Of a stretch of 64,000 nt of DNA, positions 44,273 to 53,321 are shown piece after piece (the first letter of the stretch is position 1; each line of letters starts with the position of its first letter). The stretch spans positions 62,001 to 126,000 of the forward strand of contig NZ_BMPD01000006.1 of the NCBI RefSeq assembly GCF_014647415.1, in the 5' to 3' direction. The DNA is from Haloarcula sebkhae (GTDB taxonomy: Archaea; Halobacteriota; Halobacteria; Halobacteriales; Haloarculaceae). The translations under genes were made by a program, and so were the position numbers. The notes beneath the pieces were generated by a model. The model saw only the letters and a list, made by a program, of their open reading frames with translations, was not told where the DNA came from and did no database searches.

Positions 44273-45033
44273 TCTCTGACACCACCGAGGTACGCATCGC
44301 GGACGTCTTCGTTATTTGCGATCTCTTCGGGTGTCCCGCTTGCGAGTTCTTCGCCGCGAGTAAGGACGGTGATCCGGTCCGAGACACGCATCACGAGGTC
44401 GATATCGTGTTCGATAAGCATCAGCGACCGATCTGAGAGGACCTCATCGATAAGGTTCATCGTGGCCTGTGTTTCCTCGCTACTCATTCCGGCGGTCGGT
44501 TCGTCAAGCATGACGAGGTCCGGGTCTGTCGCCAGCACGAGACCCAGTTCGAGTCGGCGCTGGTCGCCGTACGCCAGGGCCTCCGCGTGCTCGTCGGCCC
44601 TGTCTTGGAGGCCGATCTGTTCCAGCACCGTCCGGGTTTGCTCCGCGATCTCCTCGAAGCCGTTCTTGTCGCGAAACAGCGCTTCGCCGGGGTTGATTTC
44701 GTCACTGTAGACCGACTGTGCTGCCAGACGCACGTTTTCTCGAACGGTGAGGCCGCCGAAAACATTGGTAATCTGGAACGACCGTCCCAGTCCGCGGCCA
44801 ACCCGTTCGTGTGGCGCGACGTTAGTAATATCCTCACCCTTGAACCGCACGACGCCTTCTGACGGCGATAGTGCGCCAGTGATGAGATTAAACGTCGTTG
44901 TCTTCCCGGCCCCGTTTGGCCCGATAACGCTCCTGAACTCACCATCCGAAACCGACAGCGACACGTCGTCAACAGCGGTGAGTTTGCCGAACCGCTTCGT
45001 CAGTCCGTCCGTTTCGAGTACAGTCTCAGTCAT
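44269..45033 (-). CDS. livG: Liv-type ABC transporter ATPase LivG (second system)
   Basis: 254 residues. Walker A GPNGAGKTT, the GLGRSFQITNVF segment, QRRLELGLVLATDPDLVMLDEPTAGMS (in part) and LIEHDIDLVM. Its signature is ALAYGDQRRLE rather than LSGGQ, as seen in many LivG/UrtD proteins. ATG overlaps the permease stop by eight bases. Confidence 0.92.
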   Translation of the reverse strand: MTETVLETDGLTKRFGKLTAVDDVSLSVSDGEFRSVIGPNGAGKTTTFNLITGALSPSEGVVRFKGEDITNVAPHERVGRGLGRSFQITNVFGGLTVRENVRLAAQSVYSDEINPGEALFRDKNGFEEIAEQTRTVLEQIGLQDRADEHAEALAYGDQRRLELGLVLATDPDLVMLDEPTAGMSSEETQATMNLIDEVLSDRSLMLIEHDIDLVMRVSDRITVLTRGEELASGTPEEIANNEDVRDAYLGGVRE

Positions 45034-47050
45034 CGCTTCTCACTTCCGGCTCATCCATATCTACGGCACCATCCGCGTTGTTGGCCGTCTCCAGTCGCTG
45101 TGCGACGAGGGACGGAATCGATACGATACCGCGTGGGACGAACAGCACGAACAGAATAAACATCGTCCCGATGATAAGCCGCCACTGGTCGGTGTACGAC
45201 GAGAGGAATTCCTCGGCCCCGAAGAAGACGCCGGAGCCGATCATGGGACCGTACAGTGTTCCCATCCCACCGAACAGCGCAATGACGATGACCTCCCCTG
45301 AGTGGATCCAGTTGAGTGTCTGGTCCGGCGAAATGATGACAGTCGACGGACTGACTGCGAGGAGGCCGCCGGCCAGTCCAGCCATGCCGCCGCTGATGAC
45401 GAACGCTCGGCGCTTGTACCTGTTGACGTCGTACCCGATGAACTCCGCTCGCTCTTCGCTTTCCCGGATCGACTGCAGGACGCTGCCGAAGGGCGCGTTC
45501 ATCATGCGCCGAGCGAACAGGAACGACAGCACGGCAATGAGTAGGGCGAGATAGTAGAACACGAACTGCTGTCCGAGTTCGTAGCCGAGGAGCCCGAACT
45601 CAATATTGGAGAGCGATTCCCCGACAGTACCGAGTCCGAGGAACGCCTCGAAGCCGAGCAGGCCGTCGCTCCCGCCGGTAAAGTCGAACTTGAACACAGC
45701 ACTGTAGAGCAGCTCCGCGAACGCCAGCGTGATCATGGCGAAGTACACGCCGGAGACCCGAATCGAGAGGCTGCCGACGACCCAGGCCAAGACAGCACAG
45801 ATGAGAATCGCCCCGAGTAACACGACAAAAACCGACTGCGAATAGTGTAACATGACGAGCGCGGCGGTGTATGCACCGACGCCGTAGAACATCGTGTGGC
45901 CGAGCGGGACCAGTCCGGCATAGCCCATCACGATATCCAGACTCAGTGCGAAGATAGCCCAGATGAGTATCTCGTTGAGGACGACGAGGTAGTACTGATC
46001 TCCCATGAACAGGATCGCGATCGGGGCAAGCGCGAGCGCGACAACGGCAATACCACCGAGTCGTACCCGTGTGCTGTCTGCCAGTACCCCGCCGTACCCG
46101 CCGACGAGAATCTCGCCTTCGCCGTCCGACTCTTCACCCCGCGTTCCGAACAGACCTTGCGGTTTCACGAGCAACACCGCAATCATAAGCAGGTACACGG
46201 TCAGCCCTTCCAGATTGGGGACAGTCAGCGTCGTGTCACCGAACGTGGCCAGAACGCTCCCACTGTAGGCCCGCATCAGCGTCTGGACGACACCGACGAG
46301 TAACCCACCGAAGACGGCCCCTCTGAAGCTACCGAGGCCTCCGAGGACGACGACAACGAATGCTGGAATGATGACGCTGTTCCCCATGCCAGTGTTCACG
46401 TTCTGGTAGCCGCCGAGGACAATCCCGGCGACGGCAGCGAGCGCCGCACCGACACCGAAGACCAGCGTGTAGTACTGGTCGATGTCAATACCGACGTTGC
46501 GGACCATCTCACGGTCCTGTGACCCGGCACGGATGATCATCCCGTACTTCGTCCGGTTCAGCAGGTACCACGTCACTACCGCGAGCAACGCGGCGAAGAC
46601 GATCATGAAATAATTGTACACGGACACCTGCACGCCCAGTATGGACACGGGCCGGCTTAGATACTCCGGGACGGCTAGCTGTCGTTGCTGTGTCCCCCAG
46701 ATAAGACGGATCACGTCGTTGATCACGAGCACGAGCCCGAACGTCAGGAGAATGTGATACAGCGGGTCTCGACCGTACAACGGCCGGACGGTCGTTCGTT
46801 CGATAGCGGCACCGATGAGACCGACGACGACCGGTGCAACCACTATCGCGATCCAGAACCCAGTCCCCGCGCCGAACGGCGCAATGATGCTCAGCGAGAA
46901 ATACGCGCCGAGTGCGAACAGTTCGCCATGGGAGAAGTTGATCACGTCCATCACGCCGAAGATGACCGACAGTCCGGCGGCTAACAGGACGTAAACCATC
47001 CCCAGGGTGAGGCCATTCAGCAGTTGTTCGATGAAGTCGGCAGCAACCAT
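45026..47050 (-). CDS. Fused LivH-LivM permease of the second Liv-type transporter
   Basis: 674 residues joining two normally separate channel subunits. Residues 1 to about 295 are LivH (LLAAGLSVIFGVMDVINFSHGE, GMIIRAGSQDREMVRNVGID, GGLGSFRGAVFGG, LLVKPQGLFG). A Gly/Glu-rich linker at about 296-315 leads to LivM (SLDIVMGYAGLVPLGHTMFYGVGAY, SVLQSIRESEERAEFIGYD, GGMGTLYGPMIGSG). There is no stop or frame change at the join. The binding-protein gene ends nine bases upstream. The fused order matches the usual gene order livH-livM. Confidence 0.9.
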   Translation of the reverse strand: MVAADFIEQLLNGLTLGMVYVLLAAGLSVIFGVMDVINFSHGELFALGAYFSLSIIAPFGAGTGFWIAIVVAPVVVGLIGAAIERTTVRPLYGRDPLYHILLTFGLVLVINDVIRLIWGTQQRQLAVPEYLSRPVSILGVQVSVYNYFMIVFAALLAVVTWYLLNRTKYGMIIRAGSQDREMVRNVGIDIDQYYTLVFGVGAALAAVAGIVLGGYQNVNTGMGNSVIIPAFVVVVLGGLGSFRGAVFGGLLVGVVQTLMRAYSGSVLATFGDTTLTVPNLEGLTVYLLMIAVLLVKPQGLFGTRGEESDGEGEILVGGYGGVLADSTRVRLGGIAVVALALAPIAILFMGDQYYLVVLNEILIWAIFALSLDIVMGYAGLVPLGHTMFYGVGAYTAALVMLHYSQSVFVVLLGAILICAVLAWVVGSLSIRVSGVYFAMITLAFAELLYSAVFKFDFTGGSDGLLGFEAFLGLGTVGESLSNIEFGLLGYELGQQFVFYYLALLIAVLSFLFARRMMNAPFGSVLQSIRESEERAEFIGYDVNRYKRRAFVISGGMAGLAGGLLAVSPSTVIISPDQTLNWIHSGEVIVIALFGGMGTLYGPMIGSGVFFGAEEFLSSYTDQWRLIIGTMFILFVLFVPRGIVSIPSLVAQRLETANNADGAVDMDEPEVRSDD

Positions 47051-47058
47051 CGTACTAC

Positions 47059-48306
47059 CTACATCTCACAGCCGAGGTCACTGGCCGGGGGCAGCGTCTC
47101 CGAACCCGGGACCTGCTCAAGGAGTTCGACATCCGCTGAATCACTACCGCCTTCAACGAGTTCAGCTATCCACGTCGGATTCGTGGCCTGATGGTCGCTC
47201 TCCCGAAGCGTGATGTCCCCCAGTACTGTCGTGAACGTCCCACCTTCGAGTGCGTCCCGGACATCCCCTGGTTCGGTACTCCCGGCTTCGTTCATTCCCT
47301 TGGCCATCAGTCGGATCGAGTCGTAGCCGACGCGGGCGAAGTTGCCGGGCTCTCTGTCGTTCTCGCTGGCGTAGGCCTCGACGAATGCCTGATTGTCCCC
47401 GGTTTCGAGCGAGGGATCGTACCGAGCGCCACCGAAGGTGCCGACGCTGTTCGATCCGGTCCCGGCACGGACGCTCTGGAACGTCTGGGTCGGGCCGACA
47501 ACAGCCATCTGATTGGTAAGACCCTGGTCTGCAGCCTGGTTAGTGAAGTTCACCAGATCACCACCGGTCATCCCCAGCATGACCACGTCAGCCTCGGAAT
47601 TGCTGATCTGCGTAATGAACGAGCCGTAGTTGCTTGCACCCAACTCCGACGTTGATGTCCCAACCTCGGTGTAGTCGTCGCTAGCGTTCTCCATGCGCCT
47701 GCTTGTTCGGTTGTATACCGAGTCGCCGTACGCGTAGTCCGCGTAATGGAACCAGACGTTGTTCCCCAGATTGTTGACTGAATACGCCGATATCGCCTCG
47801 GCAATCTGTGCTGTATTCGTCTCAAAGCGGAACACCCATTCGTTGCAGGCAGACCCGGTGATCGGAACCGCCGCACCGCCGGGGAAGTAGATGTGCTCAG
47901 ATTGAGCGGCAAAATCGTTCAACCCGAGCGCGACGGAACTGGAAATCGCACCGAACACGAACTCGGCCCCCTCCTCCTGAACGACACGCTGTGCCTCAGA
48001 CTGTGCGGCCCCAGCTTCGGTTTCTGTGTCACCTGTCACCAGCTCGAACTCGAAGTCGTAGTCGTCGTTGTTGTTTATTTCCGCTACAGCGAGCTCAGCC
48101 CCAGTCCGCTGACCCGGCCCAAGAGAACTATACGGGCCAGTCATTGGATTCAGGCTCGCAACAGTCACTGCCTCCTCTCCTCCTGTGGACCCGCCCTGAC
48201 AGCCGGCGAGGCCAAGCACGCCGACCGCGCCAGCGGCGGCGATGAACTGTCTCCGTGAACGGTCGATTCCCACACTACTGTCTGGTGAGGTACCTTCGCT
48301 CGACAT
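47059..48306 (-). CDS. livK: Liv-type substrate-binding lipoprotein (second system)
   Basis: 415 residues. Tat/lipoprotein signal SRRQFIAAAGAVGVLGLAGC with lipid Cys at residue 36, then ASLNPMTGPYSSLGPGQRTGAELAV (in part), the receptor entry motif. ATG 48306 is favoured: CTTTAATATG lies about 27 bases upstream. Ligand class is amino acid, amide or small aromatic acid; the following penicillin-acylase homologue hints at amides. Confidence 0.9.
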   Translation of the reverse strand: MSSEGTSPDSSVGIDRSRRQFIAAAGAVGVLGLAGCQGGSTGGEEAVTVASLNPMTGPYSSLGPGQRTGAELAVAEINNNDDYDFEFELVTGDTETEAGAAQSEAQRVVQEEGAEFVFGAISSSVALGLNDFAAQSEHIYFPGGAAVPITGSACNEWVFRFETNTAQIAEAISAYSVNNLGNNVWFHYADYAYGDSVYNRTSRRMENASDDYTEVGTSTSELGASNYGSFITQISNSEADVVMLGMTGGDLVNFTNQAADQGLTNQMAVVGPTQTFQSVRAGTGSNSVGTFGGARYDPSLETGDNQAFVEAYASENDREPGNFARVGYDSIRLMAKGMNEAGSTEPGDVRDALEGGTFTTVLGDITLRESDHQATNPTWIAELVEGGSDSADVELLEQVPGSETLPPASDLGCEM

Positions 48307-48420
48307 AGGTTCATTATCTATTGTTAAGCAAATCATATTAAAGCCTTGCCCCTGTCGGCACGTATCGCGCTGTTCGAGGGGGACAATAGCTGTATTACCG
48401 CCTCTCGTGGCTCCTGGTTC

Positions 48421-48435
48421 CCACCGTAGTGGTGG
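48421..48435 (-). terminator. Hairpin after the penicillin-acylase gene
   Basis: CCACC-GTAGT-GGTGG directly follows the stop codon of the minus-strand acylase gene. Five-pair perfect stem; no T-run. Confidence 0.35.
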
Positions 48436-51285
48436 CTAGCTGGTGGTGTCGTTCTGTCTGTACAGCCACGCCAGCGCAGTCCCGAGTACGGCGGTCATCC
48501 CAGTGAGTGTCGTGAAACCGGGGCCACTGGCGGCAGTCCCAGTATTTGTCTCCGTCGCTGTGGCCGTGTCCTCTGTCTCGGCAGGAGTTGTCGCTCCGCC
48601 AACAACAGTGCTTTCGTCTGTCTCAGTGGCCACACTCGTCGGCGTGTCATCGGTGCCACCGACAGCCGGGCTTGCTGGCATCGTCAACTCACGGGTTTCA
48701 ATCGTTGCAGACTCAATCGCGGCGTCAGCGAACAACAGCTGTTTGTACTCGAAGTTCTCGAACATCGCCAGCTGGTCGTCGTAATGTTCGCCGGTAGTGT
48801 CATCTGGGGCGACGTAGCCGTCGTTTCCGGGCGGAAGGATGTTCTCTGCCCTCGGGTCGTCGCTGAGCCGGACGACGTGATTCTCAGTCCCGCGGTTCAG
48901 CAGCGCCGTGTTCCCCGCGGACGTGACGCCGATAGGCATCCCGAACAGCGCGAGGTTATCAAACTCGTGTAGTGCTGCCTCCCGCCGCCAGGTCTCCGGC
49001 GAACCGTCGTATTGCTCGGCGAGTTCGCTCACAGCGGTTTGGAACGCACTGACTAGCGCGTCCGTGATATCTCCGTCGGCGTACTCGGCCTGCGTTGACA
49101 ATGCTGTCTCTGCCGGGTTGAGGACCCGCATCAGGGTGCCGCGACCGTAGTCGTAGCCAAGGAAGTACGATGCCGGCCCGTATGCGCTCCCGAACGTCTC
49201 GCTGAAAACCTCCTCCAGAATGTATGGGAACGTCGCGTCCCAGATCGTGTACCCGGCGGAGTGGCGTCCCTCGTTGTCTTCGCCGTCGGCCTGTGCGAAG
49301 TGGTCCCACGAGGCCAGTTCGTCGCGTGCTTGCTGTTCGGTATCGGAGAGATCTGCGTCCGCAAGCGCGTCAAGCAGATGGTCTTTGTACCGAATCGAAC
49401 GCAAGTCAGTAAAAGAGATGTCGTAGATAACAGTCTTCAGGAACTCGTAATCGACTGTCCCTTCCTGTGCTAACCGCTGTTCGACCAGATTGATGATCCG
49501 TTGCACGCGGTGGTCGGTCGACCACGAATAGCTCAGATCACCGTTGTTCCAGTCCGGTGCGGGTTTGTTGTTCCACTGTGCCGAGTACCCCGGGTCGGGA
49601 TTGATCGCGTAGGGGACGTCACCGTCAGCCGCACGTAGGTAGTCCGCCGACGTGAGTTCGTATTGTGTTCCATCGGCCGGCAGCCGAGTGTCCCATTCGA
49701 CTGCTTCGCTATCCGGGTACCGACCCAGATGAACGTACGCGATGTCACCATCCTTGTCGGCCCACATGAAGTTCAGCGCATAGTCACAGCGTTTTGCTGA
49801 CTCCCGGAACTCTTCGGCGTCCGTCGCGAATTGACACTCGTAGAAGGCCCGCCAGCAGTTCATATGCCGGCCGGCGTATGACTTCGTCTGCGCCAGTGCT
49901 TCCCCGTTGTCGGGGTCCCACTGGGTCACAACGCCGTGGCGTGTGAACCGTTCAGTGTACGTCACGTCCTCACCATCGGCGACAGTGATTGTCTGCTCGT
50001 TCGTCTCGACCTCGTACTCCTCGCTCTGGAAGGTGTACGTGTCCGGTCCCGACGAATTGGTCGTGATCGACTCCGTGAACATCTGGATGCAGTTGTCGAT
50101 TCCGGCAGTTGAGGTCATCGCCCCGTTGCGATTGTGTCCGAACATGATGAACGGATACCCGGTGACGGTGACGCCAGCGACATCGAAATCCGGCCCATGG
50201 AGGCTCGCCTCGTACATTATCGAGGGCGTATTGAACCCCATCTGTGGCCCGCCCATTAGTAGCGCATCGCCACTGGCCGTGATATCCCCCTGAACAGCAA
50301 GAGCGTTGCTGCCGTACTTGATCGGGAGGCCAAGACTGTCGAGTCCGGACGCAAGCGTTCGCATCCGCTCTATTTCGCCTTCGTGCATCCCTTCGGCGTC
50401 AGTTGGCGGTGTATACTCCCCGCCAGTAACTAAGTTGCTCGGCGTCACAGACGGGCCGCTTGCCCCACGGGTCACCCTGCTCGTCTCCTGTCCCCCGGAG
50501 ACGTTGGGTGTCGACCCTGCGCCTACGTCAGTATAGGGAGGGGAGTAGGCATCCGACGGCTGGACCGTCGAGGTCGGGCAGCCGGGATCGTTGCCCCACT
50601 GCAAGTCCTCGAATAGCTCCATCGCCCGCTGTTGGCTACCGGTTTCCTGCCCGAGTGCGTCGAGAACAGTCGCACCGAGCGTCTCAAGCTGGAAGCCGCT
50701 GAAATACGCCATACTGGCGACGAACATGCCGGCGGCGTCCGTCGTGGTGAACTCCTCGGGCTCGAACCCGTGCTCCTGAAACGCCTGATGGAATTCCAGT
50801 TCCTCGCTGTCACGGACTTCAGCAATGTACCGGTTGATACCGTCGGTAAACGCCTGCAGGACCGCTCGCTGGTCCGCCGTCAACTGTTCAGCGGCCTGCT
50901 CGTCGAGTGACGGCTCGCCGGCGGTGTTGCGTCGCGCCTCGATATCGAACTGGACCCAGTCGGTGTCTCCGTCGCCAGAACCGAGAACCGCCGCGACAGT
51001 CCCGTGATAGTATCGCCGGTACAGTTCTAGCTGGTAGAGCCGGTCGACCGCAGTCGCGTATCCGAACCCATAGAACACCGGAGCACGGCTGTCAGCGTCG
51101 CGGGCGTAGATGTGTGGCACGCCGTAGTCGTCTCGTCGTATCGTGACCGTCGCGTCATCTTCCTGTGCGTACGCTAACTCCGTCTCCACGGCTCCGATAC
51201 CGGTCATGCCGGTAACCGCTGCGCCAGTCTTCAGAAGCGATCGTCGCGAGAGGTGCTGCCATGACTGCTGGTGCTGTGCTGGCAT
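48436..51285 (-). CDS. Penicillin-acylase-family amidase, Tat-exported, PGF-CTERM anchored
   Basis: 949 residues, Ntn-hydrolase of the penicillin amidase family. SRRSLLKTGAAVTG (13-26) is a Tat signal, and the mature enzyme starts after AQEDD. The alpha part (TIRRDDYGVPHIYA) is followed by a spacer and the beta-chain start at Ser326 in YGSNALAV, the nucleophile exposed by autocleavage. FGHNRNGAMTSTAG is the oxyanion region. The C-terminus has a Thr/Glu-rich linker, then SGPGFTTLTG and a hydrophobic helix (about 919-945): a PGF-CTERM tail for archaeosortase. So it works at the cell surface on acyl-amides, possibly acyl-homoserine lactones or N-acyl amino acids. TATA near 51306-51318 gives a leaderless start. 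Confidence 0.9.
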   Translation of the reverse strand: MPAQHQQSWQHLSRRSLLKTGAAVTGMTGIGAVETELAYAQEDDATVTIRRDDYGVPHIYARDADSRAPVFYGFGYATAVDRLYQLELYRRYYHGTVAAVLGSGDGDTDWVQFDIEARRNTAGEPSLDEQAAEQLTADQRAVLQAFTDGINRYIAEVRDSEELEFHQAFQEHGFEPEEFTTTDAAGMFVASMAYFSGFQLETLGATVLDALGQETGSQQRAMELFEDLQWGNDPGCPTSTVQPSDAYSPPYTDVGAGSTPNVSGGQETSRVTRGASGPSVTPSNLVTGGEYTPPTDAEGMHEGEIERMRTLASGLDSLGLPIKYGSNALAVQGDITASGDALLMGGPQMGFNTPSIMYEASLHGPDFDVAGVTVTGYPFIMFGHNRNGAMTSTAGIDNCIQMFTESITTNSSGPDTYTFQSEEYEVETNEQTITVADGEDVTYTERFTRHGVVTQWDPDNGEALAQTKSYAGRHMNCWRAFYECQFATDAEEFRESAKRCDYALNFMWADKDGDIAYVHLGRYPDSEAVEWDTRLPADGTQYELTSADYLRAADGDVPYAINPDPGYSAQWNNKPAPDWNNGDLSYSWSTDHRVQRIINLVEQRLAQEGTVDYEFLKTVIYDISFTDLRSIRYKDHLLDALADADLSDTEQQARDELASWDHFAQADGEDNEGRHSAGYTIWDATFPYILEEVFSETFGSAYGPASYFLGYDYGRGTLMRVLNPAETALSTQAEYADGDITDALVSAFQTAVSELAEQYDGSPETWRREAALHEFDNLALFGMPIGVTSAGNTALLNRGTENHVVRLSDDPRAENILPPGNDGYVAPDDTTGEHYDDQLAMFENFEYKQLLFADAAIESATIETRELTMPASPAVGGTDDTPTSVATETDESTVVGGATTPAETEDTATATETNTGTAASGPGFTTLTGMTAVLGTALAWLYRQNDTTS

Positions 51286-51479
51286 CCCGTAGTCGACAGT
51301 CTGGATATTTAATAAATATTTGGGAACATTTCAGAGGGAGTCGAGTGTGTCTGTGCACATTCGTTAGTAGTCGGGTAGCGCGGGAACGTGTGCGATGACA
51401 GGAAAGTTAGCGTCCCATTGAGATCAATACATACTGTCCGACCCAAGCATATAATTGAGAGGCTGACACAGTCCTCGTC

Positions 51480-51950
51480 ATGTCTCAGGAGACGCCGATC
51501 CGTGTCGATCACATCGGAATCGCTGTCGAGGATATCGACAACGCTGAACCATTTCTGTTTGCACTCGGTTGTCGGAAACTCATCGAAGAATCCGTCGAGG
51601 GGCGGTTTCGCTGGGCGCAGTACGATTTCGATCGGGACGCGTCACGGCTGGAACTCATCGCACCGGAGGCACCGGACACGTTCCTCACGTCGTATCTCGA
51701 GGATCACGGTCCAGGTCTACATCACGTCACGCTCGAAGTGGCTGCTATCGATGCGGTCAAAACAGTACTAGAGCGCAACGGGTACAGCGTCGTCGAGTAC
51801 CGCGAGTATCAGGACTGGACTGAGGCGTTTGTGCCACCATCAAATCCGACCGGAGCGCTCTTTCAGTTGTTCGAGTATCACGACAGCTACGACGCTGATC
51901 GGCCGCCTGCCGGGAAGCTCTACGTCGATGGCAACCGGCTTGACGGCTGA
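51480..51950 (+). CDS. VOC-superfamily protein, methylmalonyl-CoA epimerase-like
   Basis: 156 residues, two beta-alpha-beta-beta-beta modules. VDHIGIAVEDIDNAEPF, a middle metal ligand in RLELIAP, LHHVTLEVA and FQLFEYHDS match the glyoxalase/epimerase fold, with His and Glu metal ligands. Epimerase is the closest relative, but dioxygenase-like roles exist. TATA GCATATAATT (51447-51456) is about 28 bases before the ATG. Divergent from the acylase gene. Confidence 0.83.
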   Translation: MSQETPIRVDHIGIAVEDIDNAEPFLFALGCRKLIEESVEGRFRWAQYDFDRDASRLELIAPEAPDTFLTSYLEDHGPGLHHVTLEVAAIDAVKTVLERNGYSVVEYREYQDWTEAFVPPSNPTGALFQLFEYHDSYDADRPPAGKLYVDGNRLDG

Positions 51951-52007
51951 GATCTGGCGCAGTTCGCTCTCGGAAAACGCGTCGGTCGGGAGACAGGCGG
52001 ATCGCTA

Positions 52008-52334
52008 TCAGTCGTCTCTTTCGTCGAGCTGGACCGTTTCCTCGACGATAAGCCGGGGGCCGGCCTCCAGATCGATAAACTCAGCCGCGTCGGCCTGAAC
52101 TGTCTCGGCAAGGTCTGAGTCAAACGCGTCGCTGAGTGCGTCCATGTCCTCGAAATACAGCTCAAGCACGCCGTCGTACGCTGCACGCTCCGGGTCTGTC
52201 GGTACAGACGTCACGTAGCGTTGCAGTCCCGGCAGATCCTTCGCCAGTTCCGAGTGGTCGCCTTGCCATCGGTCGGCGAACTCCTCGTGAGTGTAGCCAT
52301 CTCTCCGGACGAGCAAGTCGACGATTTTTGTCAT
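52008..52334 (-). CDS. EthD-domain protein
   Basis: 108 residues, a single EthD barrel: KIVDLLVRRDGYTHEEFADRW, GLQRYVTSVPTD, VLELYFEDMDAL and GPRLIVEE. It is a distant single-domain relative of each half of the tandem protein at 26571. Such proteins usually accompany catabolic oxygenases or dehydratases. The ATG at 52334 abuts the upstream region of the IclR gene, and the two diverge. Confidence 0.82.
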   Translation of the reverse strand: MTKIVDLLVRRDGYTHEEFADRWQGDHSELAKDLPGLQRYVTSVPTDPERAAYDGVLELYFEDMDALSDAFDSDLAETVQADAAEFIDLEAGPRLIVEETVQLDERDD

Positions 52335-52394
52335 GCGTTCCCGGTATCGTCACGGGTTGGCTTTTACCTACCGATCTGACAGGGCCGCTCCTGA

Positions 52395-52409
52395 TTCAAG
52401 CTACTCGAA
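52395..52409. promoter_or_regulatory. TTCAA-N5-TCGAA site upstream of an IclR gene
   Basis: TTCAAGCTACTCGAA, one base off the palindromes at 42246 and 42501 and with the same spacing, 38 bases before the IclR start at 52447. Suggests related IclR-family operators. Confidence 0.4.
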
Positions 52410-52446
52410 CAAAACACTTGTAAGCCGATTAGTCATGTGTGTACGT

Positions 52447-53217
52447 ATGGCAATCCCGCCCGCTGTCAACAGGCCGGTCAGAACGATCGAGAGAGCAATC
52501 GAGATCATGGAGTATCTCAAGGAGAACGACACGGCCACAGTGTCGGAGATGACAGACCACCTCGACTGTGCGAAGAGTACGACGCACAGGTACATGAAGA
52601 CGCTCGCGGCCAACAGTCTCCTCGTCGAGGACGGCAACGAGTATCAGCTCGGGATCCGCTTTCTGGACTACGGCGAAGTGGCACGGAACAAATACCGGCT
52701 CTACGACGAGGCGAAGCCGAGAGTCGACGAACTCGCGGAGGAGACCGAGGAGAAGATCTGGTGTGCGGTTGAAGAACACGGCCGGAGCGTCCACATCTAT
52801 GGCGCACAGGGTAAACACTCGGTACAGACGTACGCCAGGGTCGGCCATCGGAATTATCTCCACCAGCACGCCGCGGGGAAGGCCATACTCGCACACCTTC
52901 CGGATAGCCAGATCACAGAGACCATCGACAGGCATGGCCTGCCCGGCCGGACGCCACAGACGATCACCGACAGGGACGAACTCTGGGAGGAAATCGAGAC
53001 GATTCGTGACCGCGGGTACGCGTTCAACTTTCAGGAGTCTGTGGAAGGGCTGCATGCAGTCGGGGCCCCAATTACGGACGAAAACGACGTTGCCATCGGG
53101 GCGATCAGTGTCTCCGGCCCGGCAAGCCGGCTTGAAGGACCGTTTCTCCGGGACGAACTGCCAACGCTGCTACTGGGCGTCGTCAACGAGATCGGGATCA
53201 ATATGGCCCATCCCTGA
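52447..53217 (+). CDS. IclR-family transcriptional regulator
   Basis: 256 residues. Winged helix (about 15-70, TATVSEMTDHLDCAKSTTHRYM, cited in part), then an effector domain with HQHAAGKAILAHLP and AIGAISVSGPASRLEG. Very similar to the protein at 42549-43301, so both probably bind related operators. ATG 52447 aligns the N-termini; an ATG four codons earlier is possible. It divides the EthD gene from the beta-oxidation genes. Confidence 0.9.
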   Translation: MAIPPAVNRPVRTIERAIEIMEYLKENDTATVSEMTDHLDCAKSTTHRYMKTLAANSLLVEDGNEYQLGIRFLDYGEVARNKYRLYDEAKPRVDELAEETEEKIWCAVEEHGRSVHIYGAQGKHSVQTYARVGHRNYLHQHAAGKAILAHLPDSQITETIDRHGLPGRTPQTITDRDELWEEIETIRDRGYAFNFQESVEGLHAVGAPITDENDVAIGAISVSGPASRLEGPFLRDELPTLLLGVVNEIGINMAHP

Positions 53218-53321
53218 GGCCACCAGCGCAGTACTAGCAGGGCAGCAGGCAGTCTTCTATTTGTACTTCGCTGAGTGTGGCTGGGATCGAACGGGGTCCC
53301 CCGTTCCGGGGACGAGCACAC

